From: Hyphomicrobiales bacterium
GTDB taxonomy: Bacteria > Pseudomonadota > Alphaproteobacteria > Rhizobiales > Rhizobiaceae
Length of the DNA: 64,000 nucleotides
Direction of reading: 5' to 3'
Assembly (NCBI GenBank): GCA_900468285.1
Contig: UBTF01000002.1
Span: 174,890-238,889 of the forward strand
Part shown: in pieces, positions 9,450 to 18,371 of the stretch
How the letters are laid out: the number at the start of each line of letters is the position of its first letter
Position numbering within the stretch: the stretch's first letter is position 1
Translations under genes and position numbers: made by a program
The notes under the pieces: model-generated
Seen by the model: the letters and a program-made list of their open reading frames with translations, nothing else
Databases searched by the model: none
What the model was told of the DNA's origin: nothing

Positions 9450-9926
9450 ATGGTAGAAAAAGTACCGATGACCCAGGGCGGATTCGTCAAGCTGCAGGAA
9501 GAACTTCGCTGGCGCCAGCAGGAAGAGCGCCCACGCATCATCGAGGCAATCGCGGAAGCTCGTGCCCATGGTGACCTCTCTGAAAATGCAGAATATCACG
9601 CCGCCAAGGAAGCGCAGAGCCACAATGAAGGCCGAATCTCAGAGCTCGAAGATTTGACGGCGCGCGCGGAAGTCATCGATCTTTCCAAGATGTCCGGTAC
9701 TACAGTCAAGTTCGGTGCGACCATCAAGCTTGTGGACGAAGATTCCAACGAGCAGAAAATCTACCAGATCGTGGGCGATCAGGAAGCAGACGTCAAACAG
9801 GGCCGCATTTCCATTTCGTCCCCTATTGCACGTGCCCTGATTGGCAAGGAAGTTGGCGACAGTATCGAAGTGAACGCGCCTGGCGGTTCACGCGGCTACG
9901 AAATTCTTTCCATCAACTGGGGTTGA
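9450..9926 (+). CDS. greA: Transcription elongation factor GreA
   Basis: A 158-residue GreA. It binds the RNA polymerase secondary channel and stimulates cleavage of backtracked RNA. The N-terminal coiled coil carries the acidic tip region with the conserved [15 protein letters not shown], followed by a C-terminal FKBP-like domain ending in RGYEILSIN. The ATG at 9450 follows GGAAG; an ATG six codons upstream is also in frame but would precede that site. It sits upstream of lpsB in the same direction, as in Sinorhizobium. Confidence 0.97.
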   Translation: MVEKVPMTQGGFVKLQEELRWRQQEERPRIIEAIAEARAHGDLSENAEYHAAKEAQSHNEGRISELEDLTARAEVIDLSKMSGTTVKFGATIKLVDEDSNEQKIYQIVGDQEADVKQGRISISSPIARALIGKEVGDSIEVNAPGGSRGYEILSINWG

Positions 9927-9956
9927 GCATCGACCCGCTCCCTGCGAGACAATCAG

Positions 9957-11018
9957 TTGCCTTACATTGATTTGAGAAACGTCCGTGTGCTCGCGCCAAA
10001 TTTCAAGCGCAGGCTCTCAGGCGTGACATCGACGATCATTCAGCTCGTGCCGGTGCAAAACCGGCTCGGGCAACAGGTCGCTGTCATAGGGCCGGGTCTG
10101 CCCGAAAGCTTGCCACATGTTCGCTTCCGTGACCTGTGGCGGCTGTGGCAGGCGGGCCCGGATGGGCGGCCTCGCGTGTGGCACGCGCGGCGGAATATCG
10201 AAATGCTCCCCGGCATTATCCTGCGCGATCTGTTGCAGATGAAGCTTAAGCTTGTCTTCACCTCGGCATCCCAGCGCAAGCATAGCGGCTGGACGAAATT
10301 TCTGATTTCAAAAATGGATGCCATCATTTCCACCAGCAACAAGACCGCATCCTATATGGCTTTGCCGAGCGACGTCATCATGCATGGCATCGATACGGAC
10401 CGCTTTTCGCCAGCCGCGGATAAAGCCGATGCCAAGCGCGTGCTGGGGCTGGACCCCGACCAGAAATATGTGGGTTGCTTCGGACGGGTGCGTCGTCAAA
10501 AGGGCACGGACCTGTTTGTCGATGCAATGATTTCGCTTCTTCCACAAAATCCCGGCTGGTCGGCCATTGTTGCGGGTCGCGCAACCGGCCCGCATGTGGA
10601 ATTTGAAAATGGTCTCAAGGACAAGGTCCGGGCTGCCGGCCTTTCCGAGCGTATTCTTTTCGTGGGCGAGCACACCAATATCAACGAATGGTATCGTGCG
10701 CTCGATCTCTTCATCGCGCCTCAGCGATGGGAAGGTTTCGGGCTGACGCCGCTGGAAGCCATGGCATCGGCTGTGCCGGTGGTGGCAACGGATGTCGGCG
10801 CGTTCCCGGAGCTTTTGGTGGTGGGCCACACAGGCGACATTACGGAGCGCGACAATCTGGCGGCAATGATAGACACTGCCGGACCATGGATCGCAAATGA
10901 CGAGCAACGCAGCAACGCCCAGTCAGCCGCACGTGACCATGTCGCGGTAAACTTCACGATAGAGGGTGAAGCGGCCAGTCTTGGCCGCGTCTATGACAGG
11001 CTCACGGCTTGCGTTTGA
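9957..11018 (+). CDS. lpsB: LPS core glycosyltransferase LpsB (GT4 family)
   Basis: A 353-residue GT4 glycosyltransferase matching the LpsB family of rhizobia, which adds a core mannose to lipopolysaccharide at the cytoplasmic face of the inner membrane. The opening APNFKRRLSGVTSTI is characteristic. The nucleotide-sugar site includes GCFGRVRRQKG, and the retaining-enzyme E-x7-E motif is seen in WEGFGLTPLEAM. The best start appears to be TTG at 9957, 30 bases after the greA stop; the Shine-Dalgarno is weak. Its 3' end overlaps the convergent gene by 17 bases. Confidence 0.92.
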   Translation: MPYIDLRNVRVLAPNFKRRLSGVTSTIIQLVPVQNRLGQQVAVIGPGLPESLPHVRFRDLWRLWQAGPDGRPRVWHARRNIEMLPGIILRDLLQMKLKLVFTSASQRKHSGWTKFLISKMDAIISTSNKTASYMALPSDVIMHGIDTDRFSPAADKADAKRVLGLDPDQKYVGCFGRVRRQKGTDLFVDAMISLLPQNPGWSAIVAGRATGPHVEFENGLKDKVRAAGLSERILFVGEHTNINEWYRALDLFIAPQRWEGFGLTPLEAMASAVPVVATDVGAFPELLVVGHTGDITERDNLAAMIDTAGPWIANDEQRSNAQSAARDHVAVNFTIEGEAASLGRVYDRLTACV

Positions 11019-12024
11019 ACAGTTCCATATAGGCGCTGGCAACGGCTTCCTCGGAAAACTGATCCATCAATGTCTTATATCCGCCCTCTGCGACACGCCG
11101 CGACAGCGCCTCATCGGCCAGCAGGCGCCGTATGGATGCCGCAAAACTGTCGGCCTCCCCTATCTCCGCAAGCAACCCGTTTTCCCCATCCTGCATGAAC
11201 CACATGGGTCCTTCGGACTTTGAGGAAACAACCGGCTTGTTCTGCGCCCAGGCTTCCAGGATTACATTTCCCAGCGGCTCATGGCTGGACGGCATCACAA
11301 AAACATCGGCAGCCGAAACGTAAGGCCGGGTATCGTCTTTCCAGCCAATAAAGCGAACACGATCGCGCAAACCAAGCGCAACAACCTGGGCTTCAAGGCT
11401 CTCCCGCTCTTCGCCATCGCCCGCCAGCCACAGATGCACACCGGGCAGGCTCGCCACCGCATCAACAAGAGTATGAAACCCCTTCCGCTTCACAAACCGC
11501 CCCATGGACATAACCAGCGGCACATCCTGCGGCGTCCCCATCTCAGCTCTGGCAACAGGCGCGATGCGCTGCGTATTCGTGAAGTTGGAAATGACCTCGA
11601 CACCACGCGTCCAACCGAGCGCACGCACATGGTCGCCAATACCGGGTGTGTTGCAGACAAGAATATCGGTGTTCTTAAAGTAATCCAGCTTCGTAGGATA
11701 ATCGCCAAGCCGCGAAATCTTGATGCAGCCTTTGTAGGCGGGCATCAATTCGCTGGCACGCGGAGCCCAAGCCATGATTGCATCAGGCTTAAGGCCCTTC
11801 GCCATTGCGCTGACTTTCAGAGGAAGCAGGATCCTGTCAAAGGACAGATTGCGAAAATTGCTCTCTGTAATGTCCGCCACCGCTTCAATATCTTTACGCC
11901 AGACGCGATTTTTACGGATAACGCAGCTCTGCTCGATCCCACGCGCAGCGAAGGCGTTGAAGAGATGAACAAAAAAACGTTCCGCACCGCCATCTTTTCC
12001 GAAGTGAAAATGAAAGACCTTCAA
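11002..12024 (-). CDS. LPS core glycosyltransferase, LpsE-like (GT4), copy 1
   Basis: A 340-residue GT4 glycosyltransferase starting MKVFHFHFGKDGGAERFFV. The donor-binding half carries SMGRFVKRKGF and the E-x7-E motif SHEPLGNVILEAW. By position next to lpsB and by family it resembles LpsE, which extends the rhizobial LPS core. It is a close paralogue of the next gene upstream, and their coding sequences overlap by four bases (ATGA). It is last in a minus-strand LPS run. Confidence 0.85.
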   Translation of the reverse strand: MKVFHFHFGKDGGAERFFVHLFNAFAARGIEQSCVIRKNRVWRKDIEAVADITESNFRNLSFDRILLPLKVSAMAKGLKPDAIMAWAPRASELMPAYKGCIKISRLGDYPTKLDYFKNTDILVCNTPGIGDHVRALGWTRGVEVISNFTNTQRIAPVARAEMGTPQDVPLVMSMGRFVKRKGFHTLVDAVASLPGVHLWLAGDGEERESLEAQVVALGLRDRVRFIGWKDDTRPYVSAADVFVMPSSHEPLGNVILEAWAQNKPVVSSKSEGPMWFMQDGENGLLAEIGEADSFAASIRRLLADEALSRRVAEGGYKTLMDQFSEEAVASAYMELFKRKP

Positions 12025-13049
12025 GTGTTCGAGGCCTCTTCAAAAAGCTTCATATAAGAGGCTGTGATTGCTTCCTTGGAAAACCGGGCGCGTGTCGTTG
12101 CATAACCGCCTTCCACTAGTTGTTTACCGAGTTCAGGATCATCTCGCAGACGGATCAACGCATTCGTCAAACCAACCTCATCTGCACAATCTACCATCAA
12201 GGCGTCAACCTCATTTGTCATGACGAATGATGGTCCTTCAGCTCGAAAAGCGACGGTCGGTTTTCCAGCCCCCCAACCTTCAAAGCAGACATTCCCAAGT
12301 GGCTCGTGCAAAGACGTGATCGTAAAGACATCCGCAGCAGCCAAATACGCGTAAGCATCTGTCTTCCAACCTGGAAGCTTTACCCGCCCCTGTAAGTCAA
12401 GCTCCTCGACCAACTTGACTAAATCTTCCCGCTCTGGCCCGTCACCTAAAAGCCAGAGATGCGCGCCTTCTACTTTATTAATTGATCTAATGAGATGCGC
12501 GAAGCCCTTGCGCTTTACGAAGCGTCCCATTGCAACAACAACAAATGCATCTTCCGGGGTATCTAGCGCACTGCGCGAGATAGGTGAGATCGGCGTCGCA
12601 TTGCTAAAATTCGGTATGACTTCAATACGTCTTGTCCAGCCCAATCGCCTTACGCTATCGGCCATATCAGGCGTTATGCAGACGAGAATCTCCGAGTTTC
12701 GGTAGTAACCAAGATGCTCTGGATAATCCCCCAGCCGAGAAATTCGAAGCGCGCGCTTTTCGTTTGGCATGAAACGGCTAGCGCGCAACTGCCACGTCAT
12801 GATCACATCAGGCTTGAAATCTTTCAGTATCCGGCGCATCCGCCATGCTAGTACAAAGCGGGAAAGTGAGATACGACGAAAAACGCCTTCGTAAACCGTA
12901 GCGTGTTGCTCAATCGCAACCCGCCAACTGCGACTTGGACGAATTAGAGCCCTCTGCTCCACGCCCTCTTCACCTAGAGCATTAACGAGGTTCACGAAGA
13001 AACGCTCCGCACCGCCATCTTTTCCAAAATGAATATGGAGCACCTTCAT
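12021..13049 (-). CDS. LPS core glycosyltransferase, LpsE-like (GT4), copy 2
   Basis: A 342-residue paralogue of the downstream gene, starting MKVLHIHFGKDGGAERFFV and carrying AMGRFVKRKGFAHLI and SLHEPLGNVCFEGW. The two genes share an identical 20-base stretch around codons 8-15, indicating tandem duplication. It looks more AT-rich than copy 1. The role is probably transfer of a different LPS-core or O-antigen-primer sugar; the sugar cannot be read. It overlaps both neighbours by four bases, so translation is probably coupled along the run. Confidence 0.83.
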   Translation of the reverse strand: MKVLHIHFGKDGGAERFFVNLVNALGEEGVEQRALIRPSRSWRVAIEQHATVYEGVFRRISLSRFVLAWRMRRILKDFKPDVIMTWQLRASRFMPNEKRALRISRLGDYPEHLGYYRNSEILVCITPDMADSVRRLGWTRRIEVIPNFSNATPISPISRSALDTPEDAFVVVAMGRFVKRKGFAHLIRSINKVEGAHLWLLGDGPEREDLVKLVEELDLQGRVKLPGWKTDAYAYLAAADVFTITSLHEPLGNVCFEGWGAGKPTVAFRAEGPSFVMTNEVDALMVDCADEVGLTNALIRLRDDPELGKQLVEGGYATTRARFSKEAITASYMKLFEEASNT

Positions 13050-13858
13050 ATCTTTGTCCTCCCCTGATCCATGTCATCCACGTTGGGCCGACGTATCAAC
13101 GCATATCGCTGATAGATCTTCGCTTGGGTAAGAAATGCGTAAATGCCACCCGTTGCCGCCTCAATGAAGCCTGGCATACCGCAGCGCCACAATCCATTTT
13201 TGAAATAGAGTCGGAGAAAATATAGCCAAGGTGAAAATAGAAGGTTTGAAAGTTTTGCTTTCCGGCCTTCCGCCAACTGCTGATCGGCCTTCAAAGTCGA
13301 ATACTTATTCTCTTTCAATATCTGCTCATCGATAATGAGTGGCCGATAATGCAGCAAGCTACCCCTTCGCGATGACCTCACAGGTCCAGTTGGCACGATG
13401 CCCTCATGAACCTTTTGGGAAAGGTCATAGCTACCCTTGCCATTCCGAATGAGTCTGAGGTTCTTTCGCTCGCGAACATTTTCTGGCGTGTATCCGTGAC
13501 CAATAAGATAAGGCCGGCGCGCTAGCTTCCAGCCGACGATTTCGGCTGGCGCTGAGAGCAAATCTGGCAAAGCGTACTGCAAGGCATCGTCCAACCTCTC
13601 ATCGGCGTCTATATTCAGGCACCATGGCTCAGAACATTGTTCAAGCGCGAACTGCTTCTGGCCGGCATATCCTCGCCACGGCTCATACATGAATCGGATT
13701 GGCCATCCCTTGTCGATGTAGGACTGTACAAGCGGCCCGGTTCCATCTGTGGATCCGGAATCGACGATGATAATCTCCGTGCATCCTTCAAGACTTTCGA
13801 TACACTTACCGAGGTAGGCCTCTTCATTAAGGCAGATGATAAAAGCGGAGTAAGACAA
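13046..13858 (-). CDS. Family 2 glycosyltransferase, LpsC/WaaE-like
   Basis: A 270-residue inverting GT2 enzyme. The N-terminal SAFIICLNEEAYLGKCIESL is the usual nucleotide-sugar fold entry. NIDADERL contains the metal-binding DxD. The segment VPTGPVRSSRRGSLLHY and the C-terminal hydrophobic stretch resemble LPS-core beta-glycosyltransferases of the WaaE/KdtX type, and LpsC by position. The only in-frame start after an upstream stop is TTG at 13858, with a poor ribosome site. It overlaps the next gene by four bases. Confidence 0.82.
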   Translation of the reverse strand: MSYSAFIICLNEEAYLGKCIESLEGCTEIIIVDSGSTDGTGPLVQSYIDKGWPIRFMYEPWRGYAGQKQFALEQCSEPWCLNIDADERLDDALQYALPDLLSAPAEIVGWKLARRPYLIGHGYTPENVRERKNLRLIRNGKGSYDLSQKVHEGIVPTGPVRSSRRGSLLHYRPLIIDEQILKENKYSTLKADQQLAEGRKAKLSNLLFSPWLYFLRLYFKNGLWRCGMPGFIEAATGGIYAFLTQAKIYQRYALIRRPNVDDMDQGRTKI

Positions 13859-13967
13859 GGGCTGATGTGACTTTCATAACAATTTCGCTAGTTACCACGA
13901 TATTCGAGATGACTGTTGCCTAGGCGTCCCATCAACGATTGAGTTCACAGGAAAACCACTGCTGCTT

Positions 13968-14495
13968 CTATTGCCCTCTCATTTTAATCAGCTTTGCTGG
14001 TACTCCACCATAAACCCCGTAAGGTTCAGTGCGTCCCCTCACAACAGCACCGGCAGCGATGACGCAACCTTTCGCGATGTGAGCACCGTCCAATACCGTG
14101 ACATTCGCGCCTATCCAGACATCGTCCTCTATTGTCACACCAAGCTTACTTATCTTCTGCATTCTAATGGGTTTATTAACGTCATCAAAAATATGATTGG
14201 AAGGAATAATGACGCACCCTGCAGCGATGCGAACGTCATTTCCGATAGTAAGCCCGCCCTGACCGTACAAAACGGAATAAGGATTGAGGCTGAAGTCATC
14301 ACCGATTTTTATGAACCCACCGAAAGGGATCAACATGGCCCCGCGCCTTATCCTGCATTTGGTGCCTGCCACAATTCGTCCGCCTTCGCTGATATCTAGT
14401 ATCGCGCCGAGCTCAATTCTACATTTTGCCCCTATTCTAATTTTTCCAAATGAGCGAGCCCACAGCCAAGCTGGCAACAAATCATTAGGTCGCAT
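13968..14495 (-). CDS. Hexapeptide-repeat acyltransferase
   Basis: A 175-residue left-handed beta-helix acyltransferase. Isoleucine-rich hexapeptide repeats run from about residue 20 to 155 (IRIGAKCRIELGAILDI, IGNDVRIAAGCVI, IGANVTVLDGAHIAKGCVIAAG). The C-terminal YGVYGGVPAKLIK is typical of the O-acetyltransferase group that includes maltose O-acetyltransferase and WcaF. In this LPS cluster it probably acetylates a core or O-antigen sugar. Acceptor unknown. Base composition looks lower in GC than the flanks. Confidence 0.87.
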   Translation of the reverse strand: MRPNDLLPAWLWARSFGKIRIGAKCRIELGAILDISEGGRIVAGTKCRIRRGAMLIPFGGFIKIGDDFSLNPYSVLYGQGGLTIGNDVRIAAGCVIIPSNHIFDDVNKPIRMQKISKLGVTIEDDVWIGANVTVLDGAHIAKGCVIAAGAVVRGRTEPYGVYGGVPAKLIKMRGQ

Positions 14496-14527
14496 CTAAA
14501 TTGCCTCCACCTTAATCACTACTCCTG

Positions 14528-15469
14528 TCATTTGGGAAGAATACGCGCCAAAGCTTTTCGCCAACCACCACGTGAGTGCAGATTGGAACGCCCTGACCGA
14601 AGCGACCAGTAGTTACACCGAGGTAGGGTTGGAACTTCAAGAAAATCCTCTGCGTATGGCATAATGCTTTTATTTCTTTCAATAAAATATGTGGCCTGCT
14701 CTTCCGTCATAGAGCGCACGGGATGAATATTTGCACCCGCCAAGTAATCTGACAAGCGGTCTTGCCAACGTCGATCCCGCTTAGACAGATCACTTGGCAG
14801 CGGCAGAAAATGCATGAACGGATTTGCCATGAAACGCAAACGCAACCCTTTCTCGTGCGCAGCCAACTCGTTCGCTTTTTCGCCTGCTTTCATCGTGCCC
14901 ATCAACTTCTGAAACAAAGGCACCGAGAAAAAACCAGTGTCGGCATAAGAAAAACATTTCCCTGCGCGTACCCCGGCGTCAGTTTTTGTACGCTCATAGA
15001 TTCCCGGAATCACTTCCCGCATAGTGTTGTCATCAAGCCGTCCGGCACTGTTTGCCTTTAGAAAGCAGGTCTGCAGCACGAATGACGCATCAGGAATGTT
15101 AAATGCATTGGTGACGACATTAATATCGTCACGCAATACGTCTCTGACAATCTGCATGTCGTCCTGCACCATAAGTGCTAGCTCTGCACCCTGCTGAGAA
15201 GCAAACGAAAGCGCCCACTGCATATTGGCGTGAAGGCCACCCGTGACACGGTCAGAAGAACCCTGAGCTGGCTTAATGAAAACCTGATAGGTTTTGGAAA
15301 AACGATCCAGTATTTCAAGAGATTCCTTGTCAGTGCTTCCATCGTCGACAATGATCACAGGTGCTCTGATATGGAGATCTATTGACCGAAGAGCGTTTTC
15401 CAAAAAACGTCCACGATTATAATGAAAAACAAAGACAATAACTCTAAGTCCAACTAAAGACCGGTCCAT
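14528..15469 (-). CDS. Family 2 glycosyltransferase
   Basis: A GT2-type enzyme of 313 residues from the ATG at 15469; a TTG five codons upstream (15484) is an alternative. Visible motifs are FVFHYNRGRFLENALRSI, the first-metal region IIVDDGSTD and ALMVQDDMQ. The nucleotide sugar and acceptor are not readable. It lies at the head of the minus-strand LPS run and faces a divergent glycosyltransferase gene across about 170 AT-rich bases, which should hold both promoters. Confidence 0.78.
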   Translation of the reverse strand: MDRSLVGLRVIVFVFHYNRGRFLENALRSIDLHIRAPVIIVDDGSTDKESLEILDRFSKTYQVFIKPAQGSSDRVTGGLHANMQWALSFASQQGAELALMVQDDMQIVRDVLRDDINVVTNAFNIPDASFVLQTCFLKANSAGRLDDNTMREVIPGIYERTKTDAGVRAGKCFSYADTGFFSVPLFQKLMGTMKAGEKANELAAHEKGLRLRFMANPFMHFLPLPSDLSKRDRRWQDRLSDYLAGANIHPVRSMTEEQATYFIERNKSIMPYAEDFLEVPTLPRCNYWSLRSGRSNLHSRGGWRKALARILPK

Positions 15470-15637
15470 AGGTCGCCCGTTCAAAAATACGCAAAACGTG
15501 ATCCGATCGACGTGATCATCACACTGATAACGCCGGAACTGGATGCTCTTTACGTGATAAATTGCTTCGTTGAAAAGGCATAATGTCGTTGGTACTGGTT
15601 ACAATGCACCTGATTCATTTGTTGAGAACACTTTGGA

Positions 15638-16696
15638 ATGTCGATTTACGCGCTCTTCACGAAACAAGATTCTCGAAGTTTTTTTAAAAAACTGCGAACA
15701 GCATATGACAGTTTTCGTGTGTCGTCGCGTGAGCGGCGAAAGCGACAAGAAATACCAATAACAGCACTTACTCGAAGGCCGCGACAATACTCGCAAGGCA
15801 TCAATGTCGTGTTTATATGTCACAACGACATTCACCTCATTGAGAGTTTCTTGTTGCACTACCGGGCGATGGGCGCTGCCCATTTTATCGTTCTTGACGA
15901 TGCTTCGACAGATGGAACGAGAGAATTTCTTTTGAACCAAAACGACGTGGACGTGTGGGAGTCTCCGTTACGTTATTCGGAAGCGAGACGTGGGCGTCAG
16001 TGGCGAGAGCAATTGTTCGAAGCCTACGGAAAAGATCGGTGGTATGTGAACGTTGATTCCGATGAGTTTCTGGTATTTGCGGACTGCGAAACACGCAGTC
16101 TCTCAGAACTTGTCGGCGTACTCGAGCGCGCAGGTGACAAACGCCTCGCTGCCCCAATGATAGATATGTATGCTGGCCCCGGTGTGCGCCCGAATTTAAC
16201 TCGAAACCCTCCATGGACAATTTCCGATCATTTCGATTCGAGCGGGTACGATGTTTCTTTAGACAAACGTGGGGTAAGCGTGAAAGGCGGCCCTCGAGGA
16301 CGTCGGTTCGATGAAGACAATGAACTGATGAAGTATCCCTTAATCTATTGGGACTCTTCATGCTATTTTGGTAGTAGTCCTCACCGCCCATTGCCCTATG
16401 ATCGCAATTTTCCAAAAAACTGGGGTGCTCTTCTGCACTTTAAGTTCTTTGTCAATTACAAGGAAAAGATTGCTGAGGCCGTAAAGGAAAAGCAGCACTT
16501 CGGAGGCGCTGTTCACTATCAACGTTTGTCGAAGGAAATCGACGAGAATGGCACGATTGATCTCTATGACGAAGCTGTCTCGACAAAATTTGCCGGGTCC
16601 CAACAACTCGTTGATCTCGGGTTCGTAACACCGATTAAGTGGAGTGAGCCAAAGAGCGATAACGCTCTCACACCCCCACCAGTCCCACCCGCTTGA
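15638..16696 (+). CDS. Glycosyltransferase family 2 protein (Glyco_tranf_2_4 type)
   Basis: A 352-residue protein of the GT2 subgroup with DDASTDGTREFL and the DxD motif in YVNVDSDEFLVF. A tryptophan/aspartate-rich central region follows, and the C-terminus is proline-rich. No signal peptide is evident, so it is probably a cytoplasmic sugar transferase for surface polysaccharide. It is the only plus-strand gene inside the otherwise minus-strand LPS/lrp stretch. Its last 29 bases overlap the convergent lrp gene. Codon use looks AT-richer than lrp or trxB, consistent with acquired DNA. Confidence 0.8.
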   Translation: MSIYALFTKQDSRSFFKKLRTAYDSFRVSSRERRKRQEIPITALTRRPRQYSQGINVVFICHNDIHLIESFLLHYRAMGAAHFIVLDDASTDGTREFLLNQNDVDVWESPLRYSEARRGRQWREQLFEAYGKDRWYVNVDSDEFLVFADCETRSLSELVGVLERAGDKRLAAPMIDMYAGPGVRPNLTRNPPWTISDHFDSSGYDVSLDKRGVSVKGGPRGRRFDEDNELMKYPLIYWDSSCYFGSSPHRPLPYDRNFPKNWGALLHFKFFVNYKEKIAEAVKEKQHFGGAVHYQRLSKEIDENGTIDLYDEAVSTKFAGSQQLVDLGFVTPIKWSEPKSDNALTPPPVPPA

Positions 16697-17144
16697 CCTG
16701 CCGTATCGTCAGCATGGTGCGCACCGTTTCCACGTGTTCGTCCGCCGTCAGCACTTCGATGACGAAATCCTGGAATTGGGTGAGGTTTTCGGCGACGCAG
16801 TGGAGTAGGAAATCACTGTCACCGGAGACCATCCAGGCCTGGCGCACGAGGGGCCAGCGGTCGGTGGCGGCGGCGAAGGCTTTTAGGTTGGTTTCGGACT
16901 GACGTTTGAGGCCCACCATGCAGAAGGCGACGAGGTCGAAGCCGAGTTTCGGGGCGTTGAGCATGGCGTGATAGCCTTCGATGATCCCGGCATCTTCCAG
17001 CTTACGCACCCGGCGCAGGCAGGGAGGCGCGGAAATGCCGACGCGATCGGCAAGATCGACATTGGTCATTCGGCCATCGCGCTGCAATTCGCGCAGTATT
17101 TTGAGATCGATGGCATCGAGTTCGACGCTGGCCACTATATGCAT
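16668..17144 (-). CDS. lrp: Lrp/AsnC-family transcriptional regulator
   Basis: A 158-residue Lrp/AsnC protein with an N-terminal helix-turn-helix (LDAIDLKILRELQRDGRMTNVDLADRVGIS) and a C-terminal RAM effector domain from about residue 75. By position beside trxB and lsrB it corresponds to the lrp gene at the head of the rhizobial lps genes (lrp3 in Sinorhizobium meliloti). Here the cotranscription with lps genes reported there cannot occur simply, because a plus-strand gene lies between. It is divergent from trxB across 235 bases. Confidence 0.92.
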   Translation of the reverse strand: MHIVASVELDAIDLKILRELQRDGRMTNVDLADRVGISAPPCLRRVRKLEDAGIIEGYHAMLNAPKLGFDLVAFCMVGLKRQSETNLKAFAAATDRWPLVRQAWMVSGDSDFLLHCVAENLTQFQDFVIEVLTADEHVETVRTMLTIRQVKRVGLVGV

Positions 17145-17379
17145 TCCTTGCTCAAGCTTGAATGCCTCCTTCTACTCTACACCGCGGGATTCGCAATAAT
17201 AGTCCACGGACGCGACACAAAATTGCGTGTACATCCCCTCTGCCCTGTTGGTAACGCAAGGCTGCCCTTGAATATCGGCATTGGACACTCTTAAATACCG
17301 ACTATCGAAGGGGTGTATTCCCATTGCGCCGATATGGTGGCCGCAACACCAGACACCCTTGTTTTGAAAGGAACGCTCC

Positions 17380-18354
17380 ATGTCCGCCCGCCATTCCAAG
17401 GTTCTCATCATCGGCTCCGGCCCTGCAGGTTATACCGCTGCGATTTACGCGGCACGCGCCATGCTGGAACCCGTTCTCATCGCCGGCATGGAACAGGGCG
17501 GCCAGTTGATGATCACGACTGATGTCGAAAACTATCCCGGCTATGCCGACCCTATCCAGGGGCCATGGCTGATGGACCAGATGATGAAGCAGGCGGTCCA
17601 TGTGGGCGCGGAACTCGTGAACGACCTTGTCACAGAGGTCGAAACCACCCGCCGCCCCTTCACCGTCAAGACCGATTCCGGAGCCGTCTGGACTGCGGAT
17701 ACGCTGATCATTGCCACCGGCGCCAAAGCCAAGTGGCTCGGCATTGAAAGCGAACAGCATTTCCAGGGCTTCGGCGTTTCAGCCTGCGCAACCTGTGACG
17801 GCTTCTTCTATCGCAACCGCGATGTCATCGTGGTCGGCGGCGGCAACTCTGCGGTCGAGGAAGCGCTGTATCTCTCCAATATCGCCAAGTCGGTGACAGT
17901 GGTGCACCGCCGCGAAAGCTTCCGCTCGGAAAAGATCCTGCAGGAGCGCATTTTCGCCAAGGAGAATGTCAACATCCTCTGGAACAGCGAAATTGCAGAA
18001 ATCACGGGCACGCCCGCAAAGCCGCCCATGCCACCTTCCGTCACGGGCGCGAAAATACGCAACACCAAGACCGGCGAAATCACCGAGATGCCCATCCACG
18101 GCGTCTTCGTGGCCATCGGTCATGCCCCGGCCGTTGAGCTGTTCAAGGATAAGCTGAAGCTCAAGCCGAACGGCTACCTGTGGACAGCGCCCGATTCCAC
18201 CGCCACGGATGTCGACGGCATCTTTGCAGCGGGCGACGTGACCGACGACACCTACCGCCAGGCTATTACCGCTGCGGGCATGGGCTGCATGGCCGCGCTC
18301 GAGGCGGAACGTTTTCTCGCAGCGCAAGCGCCGCTTGCCGTTGCTGCTGAATAA
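17380..18354 (+). CDS. trxB: Thioredoxin reductase (NADPH)
   Basis: A 324-residue low-molecular-weight thioredoxin reductase that reduces thioredoxin with NADPH through FAD. It has the FAD-binding GSGPAGYTAAIYAAR, the redox-active CATC (SACATCDGFFYRN), the NADPH-binding VGGGNSAVEEALYL and the second FAD motif IFAAGDVTDDTYRQ. AAAGGA precedes the ATG at 17380 at good spacing. It is followed 17 bases later by lsrB, probably as one operon. Confidence 0.97.
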   Translation: MSARHSKVLIIGSGPAGYTAAIYAARAMLEPVLIAGMEQGGQLMITTDVENYPGYADPIQGPWLMDQMMKQAVHVGAELVNDLVTEVETTRRPFTVKTDSGAVWTADTLIIATGAKAKWLGIESEQHFQGFGVSACATCDGFFYRNRDVIVVGGGNSAVEEALYLSNIAKSVTVVHRRESFRSEKILQERIFAKENVNILWNSEIAEITGTPAKPPMPPSVTGAKIRNTKTGEITEMPIHGVFVAIGHAPAVELFKDKLKLKPNGYLWTAPDSTATDVDGIFAAGDVTDDTYRQAITAAGMGCMAALEAERFLAAQAPLAVAAE

Positions 18355-18371
18355 GAAAGGCTGAACACCGC

